Source: Alectoria sarmentosa
Lineage: Eukaryota > Ascomycota > Lecanoromycetes > Lecanorales > Parmeliaceae
Length of the DNA: 31,578 bases
Reading direction: 5' to 3'
NCBI GenBank assembly: GCA_009733775.1
Contig: WOGZ01000357.1
Coordinates: 1-31,578 of the forward strand
Position numbers and translations under genes: made by a program
Shown here: piece after piece, positions 1-9,945 of the stretch
Layout of the letters: the number at the start of each line of letters is the position of its first letter
How positions within the stretch are numbered: position 1 is the stretch's first letter
Notes under the pieces: model-generated
The model's database searches: none
What the model was told of the DNA's origin: nothing
The model's input: the letters and a program-made list of their open reading frames with translations, nothing else

Positions 1-2935
1 AGTTTATAAATAAGATTCTCGCATTTATTTTCTTTATAAAATTATAAAAAATAATTACTAATTTTTTAAATCTTTAATAATCGTAAAAATCAATTCAATT
101 ATAATCGTAATTATTTTATAATCGATGAAAAGTTCGTTCGATATAATATTTTATTTTTTAAACTTATTTAATTAATTTCTTTAATGTATATTTTATTAAT
201 TTTTAAATATAAAATATTGTTAATATAATATATAAAAATTATCAAATTAAGATTTTTGATTTTTTAATTATTTATTAATTTATGTGTGTTATTTCCTTTA
301 AGCTATGTTAATAATTTCGAAAACTTCTATAAATGAAAAATTTACGAAGATATTCGTGAGACTTTTTTCATTATTAATAATATTAAATTTCAATCTTTTT
401 TTATTACGTTATAAAAGATAAAAATCGAATAACATCGAAATATTTTATTCTTTTTTTAAAATCAAATTAAACGTTTAATGTTTTAAATCGAATTATAAAT
501 AAATGCTACGTTAAACGAATAATGTCGATATAAAATTTCACATATTAAAATGCGATCGTCGTCGTTAATATAAAGAATATAAGTTGAATTATTATTGAAC
601 GTTTATATTATAATCTTAATATTAATTATAATAATAATTTTGTTATAATTTGTAATATAAATTATAATATATATTTATAAAAACAAATTTTTATAATATT
701 TCGCGAATTTAATAAATAAATAAATTTCTTATAAAAGTAAAACGTTTACGTTATAATTTTATATTATATTATATATATTTTTAAATCGTATTAAATTTGA
801 AACAAAACGAACATTTAATGAAACGATTTTTATTTTAAATATCGTTATAATAATTATAATATAAAAAATTTATTTTTTAATAAAAAGAATTTAATCTTTT
901 CAAAAAATTTGAAATTTATTATAATTTCATAATCGTGAATAATATAATTTATTTTACGATAGATTTTATAAATTTTATTAATATTTATTAATTTAAATTT
1001 CATTATAAATAATATATTAAAATTTAATCTCGACTTTTTAATCTCAAATTCGAAATTTCTTAAATTAAGATTTATTTAAAAGATAATAACGATCTCTATT
1101 TTGATTATATAAAGCTTTTTTTCATATTTTAATTAAAATTTCTTTTTTTTAAGTTTTTTTAAATTCTTAATTTATATCGTTAAAGCGTGATAATTTATAA
1201 TTTCGAATTTTTTTTTAAAAATAATAAAATTTTGCGAATTATCGATATAATATATTATAATCTTAATTTTATATTATTTTTCACTTTTTTTAATGAAAAT
1301 CGATATATTTTTCGTTATATTTTTGACTTTTTTAAAACGATAATGCATTATTTAATTTTTATTATTATATTTCTCTGCGAATTTAAAATTTTAAAATTTT
1401 TTAAATGTTTTTAAAACTTATTTTAATATAAACTCTTTATTTTTCTTTTATAACGCGATTAACATCTTTAAATAAAATTATTTATCATCGATAAATTTTA
1501 ATATTATTAAGAGAATTATCGTTTTCTTTTTAACTCTTATCTTCTCTTTTTTATTCTTTTTTATAAAAATCATTTTCTCGATAAAAAAGAAAAAAGTAAT
1601 CGAATTGTTATTCAATTTTAATTTTAATTTAAAACGATTAAAAATTCGTATTTTCTCGAAACTTTCACTTTTTATTAACGATAAATCTTAAATTAAATTC
1701 GTTTCTTTAATTCATTTTTTTTTTTTCATCGTTTTTTTAAAAATGTTAACGTAATAACACGCATTTTTTTGATTAAGTCGACGAATAATAAAAGCGAAAT
1801 ATTAAAGACTTTCAAAATACGTAAACGAATAATTTACTCGTTCGAAATATTAATTTTTATAATATTAATAAAGATTTTAAATATCGAGAATAAACAATTT
1901 TAAATTTAATAATAATCGTTTATTTCTTTTTTCTTTCGACATTTAAAACAAAATTACGAAAAATCTTCACTTCTCTTATAAATTTCATATTTAATTCATT
2001 TTTTTTTTTTTTATTTCGTCGCTTTAATGACTTTTTCTAATCATCTTTATCGCTATTTTTTTGTTTTTTTATTTTTTTTTATTTTTTAAATTAATCGATC
2101 ACCTTCTCAATTTAATTAAATTAAATTTTTTTATATATTTCGATTTTCTTAATAACGACTTTAACGATTTCGATCGAATTTTAAAAATATCTTTAATAAT
2201 AATATTCGTTTTTTTCGAATTCGAAAAGACTTTATTATTTGCATTTATGTTATTTTTAAATTTATTCGAAAATAAATCTTATTTCAACGTATTTTCATTT
2301 TCTTTATTTAATTTTAATTAATTTTCAATAAATCCTTTATTAATAATATTAAATTAAGCGATGAAATTTCATTCTCGCATTTTATTTTCAAAAGATTTAA
2401 ATATAATTATTTATAAAATAACGTTAATAATCGATAATATAAATATTATATTTTATTATAAAATGATTTAAATTTTATAAAATATATCTTTTATCGAAAT
2501 TCTTAATTTTAAATCTTAATCGTTTTCTTTTTTAATTATTTCGTTTTAATAAATTTTTTTTTAATTTCTTTAAAATATAAACGCTTAAAAAAATGAAAAA
2601 ACGATATAAATTAATAATATAATTTAAATCAACGATAAATTAATAAGAAAAAATTCAAAGAATTCGTTTATGTGTGATTATTTATTCGCTTAAAATATTT
2701 TAAAGTAATTTCGAAACAAATCGTTAAATAAAAATCGAAAGCGATAAAAAAATGTTTAAAATATTAAACTTTTAAAAACATCACGATAAAATATTATATA
2801 TGATTTCAAATATTATAAATAAAACGTTGTTTATAACATTTTAAAAAAACATGTTATCGTCGTCGAAGTAGCTTTTTTATACTTTTTTGAAAATCTTTCA
2901 TATTTGATAATTAACACATTTTAACAGATTACGTG
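1..2935. repeat. AT-rich isochore, RIP-type, no genes
   Basis: The stretch is almost entirely A and T, with long A/T runs. The remaining C mostly sits in CG or next to T, while CA and TG dinucleotides look scarce. This is the pattern expected when RIP converts CpA to TpA in fungal repeats. The open frames here (for example 1187-1414 and 2061-2321) encode low-complexity F/I/N/L/K-rich peptides dictated by composition, so I do not call them genes. I could not recognise the ancestral transposon. The composition is seen directly; RIP as the cause is inferred. Confidence 0.85.
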
Positions 2936-2944
2936 CGCACATTA

Positions 2945-3261
2945 GTGCGCTTATACATAAATCGCTCTTTCTTCCGTAATACTCTTAAAGCAATTCATTA
3001 AAGTGTTTTACTTCATATTTTGACATATTTCAACATGATTTCACATTAATTACCCGGCGTTAGGCTCACTGTTATTACCCTGCGCTCGATTCAGTTCATT
3101 CATCCGGCGTTCGATTTTTTTAGGAGTATGCGTGCGAAGGGGAGTGTCGAAATTCAGGTCACGTGACGGGCGCTTTGCGCTCGTAGCATAGGTCGCACTT
3201 TCCTCCGTAGCATTCTTAGAGTAATACAACTAAGTGTCCTACATCATATTTCCACATCACA
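2945..3261. repeat. Decayed tandem duplication at the isochore edge
   Basis: Two copies of a roughly 90-bp unit start near 2945 and near 3175, about 230 bp apart. Both run through a recognisable order: TGCGC, then CTTTC(T/C)TCCGTA, then TCTTA(A/G)AG, then AAGTGT, then TCATATTT. Most differences are transitions. The left copy, nearer the isochore, usually has A or T where the right copy has G or C. The short motif CCGGCGTT also occurs twice between them. The alignment was done by eye. Confidence 0.6.
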
Positions 3262-3278
3262 CACACACACACACACAA
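3257..3278. repeat. (AC)n microsatellite
   Basis: About eleven AC dinucleotides in a row directly follow the right copy of the tandem duplication. It is a simple repeat with no coding role visible. Confidence 0.9.
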
Positions 3279-3576
3279 TTGGGAAGTCCGCGCCCCCAGC
3301 ATATATTATCACCTCACCCCTCGCTCGTGACAGCACCCTTCAGAAACAAGGTTGAAATGAGGCACTTCTCACCGATGCCTTCCCTCACACATATGTGGCG
3401 GGGTACAGGACAGCTTGTACAATTACTATGTGACCCCGTTAACTGACCCTTGACATTCGCATAACCATGATTCCCGCGCCCAGCGCGTCCCTGTTGATAC
3501 CATCTTTTGATTTAGAACCTCGACCCAAAAAAGACAAACACTCAGAAAGGGGTATACATGTCAGAAATTCATTCGT

Positions 3577-5639
3577 TCATTCATACAGAGTAGAGCTCAG
3601 CGTCACCACCACATACGCAACAAAACCGCGCTCATCTTTACACGGTGTCCAGTGCGTGAAGAACTTGTCATCTCCTTTGGAACGTGCCAGTGAACGGAGT
3701 GTGAATAAGTTTATGCTTGCGGAGATGGCCTGGCCGTGTTTTAAAGCATCCTTCACCTTTGATTTGTATTCTCGTGGCAACGCTGTCGTGTGCTGTGCCA
3801 AGAATTTAAATATGTTGCTACCAACAAAGTCATGGCTGCTCTTATTGGTGATACCCAGAATATCTACAATGCCGAGCGAGTAGTGCGAGATGGCGAAGCT
3901 GTCATATTTGACTACTAGGTACTGCGACATGTTAATACTTGGTACAGGAATGTGTGGGAGATAGAAAAGACGCACCTTCGAATATGCAGTATAGAACACC
4001 TCCATCTGAGTCCTGAAATTCATCTTTTCGATTTGTTTGAGGAGTCCTTGCTCCATACCATCTCCGCGCACCTCTACACGTTTGGTGCTGGAAGGAAGCT
4101 GAGGAATGCTGATGAGGATTTCGGGGTTAGCATGCCCTTACAAATATGAATAGCCAAATCGCGGGACAAGCGCAAAGAGCAAAATCAAGGAGGAGATCCC
4201 ATGTTGTGAGACGAAGTCGAGTTGTCACCCTGGCATAGAAAGCAGGTTCAAACCCGAGGAGACACGCGTTTCGTGACGCAAAAGCAAGTCGTGAAACATA
4301 TTTAAAGAGCACAGCGGAGAGAAAAACATTTTCGATGCCTCCAAAACATGTCCTACGATTGAAATGGAGCCCTGAGTGTGAAGTAGTCACGCCAAGATAC
4401 GTACCTCTCTTTCCTTGAAAATCTGAAAAAGCTCCGCTTAGTTGGCTTGATGCTTCTTACCGACTGAGCAGCCTCCTTGTCGTCTTCTGGGTCGTCAGAC
4501 ATGGAGAGTATCTTCAGAACGTCGGTATTGCTACGGATGGTCGTCGAGCAATTAATTTGACCGCCAATAAAGAATTTCAAGTCTCCTTCCGCATCGAATA
4601 ACGGCGCTGATCTTGATGTAAGTCAAATGGATCATACCGGCGACAGACGACAAACACAGGTATGCTCACCAACATAAAGCAAATTCCAGAACGGTTCTCC
4701 AGTCTTTTTGTAATTCAACAAAAGCTCTACAGTCTCTTCCCTTGCCTCGATGGAGGCTTTCAGTCGCTTCGTTGCTGTTCGGTCTGTATAGTTGCCTTGA
4801 AGGAATCGGCAGTTGCGTGGAACGACTTCAGGCCTTGAGTAGCCTGTCACAGAAACGAATCCATCCGATGCAAACACAATCGGATTGTCAGCCTTGTTCG
4901 GGTCTGTTAGGCAGAAGCAGTCTCCAAGACCCTGGTATTTGGTACGGTCGGTAGACAAGGCTTTGGAAGCGCTATTGGTCATCTGGTATTTGACAAAGCG
5001 TGGGTAGACGGCAGTTCTCAAGATGTTTTCCACATTGTCTTGTGCTTCTGTGAAGATGGATTCCATGGAGGGTAGAGTTGACGTGGTACTGGCTTTGATG
5101 TCTGCATTCATCCGTCTCATCAAGTTCACATGAATGCCCAGCTGTTTGGGCGCCTCAGTTGCCGTATAGGAGTAGTGTATATCAGTCATGATTGTGGTCA
5201 ACTCGTCCAAGAGGGCATTGTAACGGTCCACCTACGAAGATGAACCGAAATAAGCAAGGCAAATCTGTGGATGAGTGGCGGCACCAACCTTCTCTAGGAA
5301 CTCCATGTTCTCCCCGCACATGCGAGCCTGACTGAACTTGAGAAGTCGATGGGCAGTGGTGGGGTTGTGCAAGACGATCTGGAACACCTCGGTGCTGAAG
5401 AAGTCGGCCAGTCCGTTTGCGCTCTTGTCGAGGCCTCCATGTTGTTTGGGAACGGAGTAGGAGGAGAGCGGCGCGTTGTAGTCTCGTGATAGCTCGTCTC
5501 CATGGTTATCAAATGAGCCTTTACGTTGGGCGAGCTGGGTGCTGCCTGCACGCTCGAGGAGGAGTCGGTCGTCGCTCTGCTTTGAGTCGCCATTTGTTTT
5601 GCCATTCCGAGCAGCCATTTCTCTGGTTATCAGAGACAT
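3577..5639 (-). CDS. RGS-LOV blue-light photoreceptor (BcLOV4-like)
   Basis: Exons, in transcription order: complement of 5289-5639, 4670-5231, 4405-4606, 3976-4108, 3577-3921, giving 530 residues. Residues about 60-210 resemble the divergent RGS region of fungal RGS-LOV proteins. Residues about 215-325 form a LOV domain with the photoactive motif NCRFLQG (Cys258) and the flavin-contacting Gln in IGGQINCS. A basic-aromatic stretch, KRSFFRFSRK, follows; in BcLOV4 of Botrytis a polybasic amphipathic helix at this place binds anionic membrane lipids in blue light. The C-terminal domain (FYTAYSK.YLVVKYDSFAI to FTHWTPCKDE) is also family-typical. An upstream in-frame ATG at 5663 would add 8 residues. 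The 296-nt intron 3 is long and may hide another exon (see 4142-4352). The family call is firm; light-driven membrane recruitment is inferred from the family. Confidence 0.87.
4142..4352 (-). other. Possible cassette exon in the RGS-LOV gene
   Basis: Inside the 296-nt intron a 211-nt stretch stays open in the frame set by exon 3. An intron-like GTACGT..TCGTAG (4353-4404, 52 nt) precedes it. A second intron-like GTAAGG..CCTCAG with a GCTAAC branch-like motif (4099-4141, 43 nt) follows it. Including it would move the next exon start to 4098 and give a 597-residue protein. The encoded peptide is hydrophobic, rich in F, L, A and W with several Cys, unlike the hydrophilic linker expected here. It may therefore be plain intron. 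Both splice models keep frame. Confidence 0.3.
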
Positions 5640-6913
5640 GGTGACTGGTAGATTTTGCAGCAAGAAAATGGCATTGGCCTCGAAATCGAGGGGTTTATGG
5701 AAGAGTCATGGTTGCTTCCCATGTTTTTTTCTCCCTAAATAATTTCTGACGGATGTGACGGGGATGCATTTTTGTCGTCCGTTGGCAAATTTACCAAGGC
5801 CATATTTGGCCGTAGTTCACTTGTGGGCCGTGGCACTCAGCACTGGCAGCAGTTGCGCATTCGGTTAGGGTTTCAGCTTGGCAGTGGGCAGAGGATATGA
5901 AACTTGCCAGTCCAAGATTACCTTGACCTAGGAGGAGGACTGTGCCAGGGTGGTAACTGGTAACTCAAGGGTTGGGTTTCTTTCATTTCCTGCCATTTTC
6001 TGCCAATCATTGATCAGTATGCATCAGGATCACGGCCAATTCGGCAAACTTTCCTTCGGTCATTTAAAAGACACGATGCTCAGGCGGAAAGGATCGACTC
6101 CCATCGAGATCCAATACGATTTGAGATGCTGGCTCGTCGGTCATCTACCATATATCCATGCATCATCCATGCACCATCCACGCATCATCATCAACATCCA
6201 GAATCCAGAATCCTTGCATGCAACGGCATTTTGCTGGGCTAGACTGCATAACGCAAGCTAAATGCGTCAACCCATCAAAGTCAAGCTTGCGAGCCTCGCG
6301 ACTATTCCCCAAACAGCCTCGAAACAGGGGGACCTCGGGACCGTGGTGGACGCTAAGGGCATTGCTCCGATGTCCCTCCAGTGCAAAAGTACCGTACTGT
6401 AAGTGCAAACAAGCCTTGGTCAGACCAGATTCATAGTGATAAAATCTAGTAAATCTGTCCCATTATCCATCGTTATTGGTCCCTGTTACGGCATGTTGAT
6501 TAGTGAGCCCTTTGTCAACCTCTTACATACAAAGCTAGCTTAGGGATGCTCCCTTGTACATTCTCATCATCCGTCTCATTTGATCTTTTGTCTTTTGTTG
6601 TATCTGCATCACGAGTCACGACTCGGACAATAATCAGGAGAAAAACCCCATTTAAGAGTTTTGACTTTCCCTTCCTCTTGTTCCCTTGCAGTCCTTCTGC
6701 ATCAACACCTTTCCCTACTATTAATGATTTCAAATATCGGCGCTATTCCAGTTTCAATTGCCGTCCGGCGTCACTTCGCATTACTCTCCGACAAAGTCCG
6801 TGTTCACTTACCACACATACAGCTGCGATTTCAAGTAATCGAATAAGCTACCCATAAGCTGAATGGCTTTCCCTCCATACTAGATCTCTCTGCTGCTCAT
6901 TGCCGACAATTAC
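5640..6913. promoter_or_regulatory. Divergent intergenic region between the LOV genes
   Basis: About 1.27 kb separates the start codons of two head-to-head photoreceptor genes, so both promoters must lie here. I see no credible gene in it. It contains a diffuse run of CATCCATGCATC-like imperfect repeats (about 6152-6198), several GATC tetramers, and the inverted GGATC motif listed separately. A pyrimidine-rich stretch lies upstream of the plus-strand start (about 6640-6720). Shared regulation is an inference from the arrangement. Confidence 0.6.
6091..6112. promoter_or_regulatory. Candidate light-response element
   Basis: GGATCGA and TCGAGATCC face each other across a few bases, forming an imperfect palindrome with two GATC cores. 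White Collar complexes of ascomycetes bind GATC-containing light-response elements, often as close pairs. The position between two LOV genes makes it plausible, but such motifs are short and can arise by chance. Confidence 0.2.
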
Positions 6914-9481
6914 ATGACGAACAAAATTAACGGCCATGTGCTCGAAGTCACAACCCCGGGCGTGGACTATGGGCTCAAGAACGATGACGGCTTCGATCCC
7001 TCCAAATACGATTTTTACAATCCTTCCAACCGCAGCGCTGCCACGGCTTTTGTTGTACACCTAGACGAGTATGTGTTCACCTCCAGACTATCTCGCCGTA
7101 TCGCAAATACTCAATTAATCGCAGACAGCATTTGACATCTGAGAAAACACCTTACTCTCCACGAACGCCTTCAGAACCCTACGAAACGGACAGCCCACCC
7201 CCATTATCACCGATAGAAGAATTGGATGACGACCTTGTTTCGTCCAAGTCGCGGCGCAATTCCGATCGCGGTCTCCCTGCTTCAATTGGGACCAAAGAAC
7301 CCAAGGCGGGCGACCATCCTCTGGCAGACCCTCCTAACAACAACGATAATGCGATCGAGTCGATCACACCTCTGGAGAAGCGCTCGGAATTGCTCTTCTC
7401 TCGCGAGCATCTTCAATTGATCCTAGCAGACTCGACGCTGTCTTTGAAATTCACCGACTTCCTGCGCACATATCGACCGGACTCGGTTCCCATACTCGCT
7501 TATTATCTTGATGCAGTTAAAGCAGTGAAGACTATCAGATACGCAGAGGCTATCATAAAAGGCCTTGAACCGATCCCTGGTCATGCCTTTACCACGGAAG
7601 CCAACAGCGCGACAATGGCTTGGGTCATGGAGGACAAGGCTGATCGAGCGTTGGATGTTCTCCTGAAAGACGACCTACCCTCATTTATCGCATATGTCTA
7701 TGTCCGGACCGTCGACGTGGCATTGGTAGACAGGGTTACAGGAAACGAAGATCCGGGATCGCGTGGCATTGCGGATGGCCTGGCGGAAGTCTTCGTACTT
7801 TCTGACCCTTCTCGTCCAGACAATCCAATCGTCTTCACTTCCGAAGGTGATACTCGCGCCAAACTTACCAACGCTTGTCAATGTAGCTAACGGTTTGTAG
7901 AGTTCCATAGAATGACGGGATTTCCGAGGACTGAATTCCTCGGGCGCAATTGTCGCACGCTGGGAGGAGCTAGAACAAGCCCATTTGGGATTACTCGTTT
8001 TCGTTCTTCCCTTGATGCTGAGCGGGAACACTGTGAAGTCCTGCTCAATTAGTAAGTACTCCTTAACAGACAACCCCCATGATCTAATCCTTGTTGTGGT
8101 ATAGTCGCAAGGATGGATCGCCTTTCATTAACCTCATCATGTGTGTACCCTTGCGTGATCAATCCGGCAAGGTCAGGTATTACCTTGGTGCTCAACTTGA
8201 TATCACCGATCTCGTCAACGACTGCACGGGGCTTGCGACTTTAAAGAAAATCGTCGAGCGCAATGATGAGCACCGAAGCCACGTGACCAATCAAGACGTC
8301 CCGAAAGAAATTCTCCAACGAGACGAGTTCGAGCAATTGAGCGAAGCTTTCAACCCGCAAGAGTTAGAAAAGCTGATAACGCTAAGACGGCGTCAACAAC
8401 TTCAGCTTGAAGAGGGCATCACCTATACAGACTCGGAAAGAAGGCAGCGAGGAGATGATACAACGTCTAGAACGCCTCTTACAGACCTAGATAATAGTTT
8501 CCAACTCAATGGACAGGGAAGTGCTCCACCTCTGGGCTATTATAAAACCGTAAGTACCTGGTATGGATCACCACATCTACGTAATCTCGCTGACAATTGC
8601 AGTATCTTCTCGTTCGACCGTATCCATCGCTTCGGATTCTCTTTGCATCGCCTGACCTACGAATACCTGGTATCCTCCAGTCCCCTCTACTCAGTCGAAT
8701 TGGAGGCAGTAGTCGGGTCCGCGGGGACCTCGCTCATGCTCTTGAAGTTGGCAGGAAAGTTACCGCCAAGGTACAGTGGGTATCCAAGACCGCTACAAAA
8801 TCTAGAGCTCGATGGATTCACTGCACCCCGCTTCTGGGTGTCAATGATACCATAGGAGTCTGGATGGTGATCCTCGTAGATGACGAAGATGACGGGGAGG
8901 GAGAACGCGAACAGGTTGCGCAGGAGACGCGTAATGCCAGCCGACTAGGCTCAAATTATACGGCAGAGCCCCTACCGTGGGACGAAAAACGACAGATCGC
9001 CAATACTAGTGGCGTTTCTACCAGCATTTGGAGCGACACCGCTGAGTCCAGAAGGTCCGACGAGCTGGTTGGAAGGCCCAAGCCAAGGCGGCCGATGTTC
9101 CGGCAGCCGTCAGAGATGGGTGATTCAGCTCAACAGCCGTTCGTGGTCCGGCCTGGGCCAAAGATTGCTGGACGGGCATATTCTGTCACTTCAAGCAGCG
9201 ATCGACGCATCTCTGTTGACGAGGAAAGCAGAACCTCGTTCGGAGGCGCTGACAGTAGGCCTATAAGCCAAGGTAGCACATTCGTGCCAATCCAAAGCAC
9301 CATGCAGCCGAAAGTGAAGATCGCTGGGCGCCCTAGCTTCGATGGAGACGGTGCAAGAAAAGCGCCCATTAACATGCCCGGACGATCTGGTGCTGAGGGC
9401 GAGACAAGCATGGGTGGCAGGCCATCTGCCCGAAGGACTTATAAATCGTTGTCTCCCTACGGAATATTGTTTGAGGACTGA
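6914..9481 (+). CDS. RGS-like/LOV/PAS photoreceptor protein
   Basis: Exons 6914-7068, 7125-7846, 7901-8051, 8105-8549 and 8603-9481 give 783 residues. Residues about 138-250 resemble the RGS-like region of the neighbouring LOV gene. A LOV domain (about 265-390) starts at EVFVLSDPSRPDNPIVF and carries GRNCR with the adduct-forming Cys310. The usual FLQG that follows is TLGG. The NYRKDGSPF and YLGAQLDIT motifs, including the flavin-contacting Gln, are kept. Residues about 492-590 look like a second PAS fold with no NCR motif. The tail is polar and repeats a GR motif: KIAGRAYS, KIAGRPSF, MPGRSG, GGRPSA. It probably matches one of the additional fungal LOV classes (Botrytis BcLOV3 is one candidate), but I am not sure of the orthology. 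Photochemistry is plausible, since the Cys is present, but unproven. Confidence 0.83.
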
Positions 9482-9945
9482 TCTCTGTAAGCACGTTGCG
9501 TATACCCGAATGTCAACCGTTTCTATGTAAATTTACCGCTCAAGATAGACAAGGTGTTTGAGCAATCATTCAACCCGTACTTCGCACCGGGTATATTTGT
9601 ATATGCTTTTTGTGAGCAACCGTGATTGCAAGCGCAACTTGTGAAACCCCTGCGGCCCATGTAGGAGTACTCTAGGTGTACGTTTTTCGAATAATGGGAT
9701 ATGGCTAAAGATCATCCCACTTGGCGCTTGCTTAGCAGAATCACGGCTACTTGACCTGTCGAATGTTGACGCATACTTGCAGGTCTGTTACCATTCAAAC
9801 TATCACAATTAGGAGGTATTGATGCTGCCATTGTCTTTAGCTGGCTTCATCCCTGGACTTTGATTTATCATAGAATCGCAATCCTGCGGGTTGTCTTTAC
9901 TTTCATAGCCCCGCTCCAAGGGCTCATTTTCCTTCTGCCCCAACC
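9482..9945. other. Intergenic, LOV gene to agmatinase
   Basis: This holds the 3' flank of the LOV/PAS gene and the promoter of the agmatinase gene. I see no further gene, RNA or repeat in it. Confidence 0.6.

Noticed and set aside
1187..2321. Open frames in the left AT-rich flank
   Set aside because: Low-complexity F/I/N/K peptides produced by A+T composition; no start context, domain or splice structure.
4244..4260. GGTTCAAACC, which resembles a tRNA B box
   Set aside because: No A box at a suitable distance, the flanking bases do not form a T stem, and it lies inside the RGS-LOV intron or cassette region.
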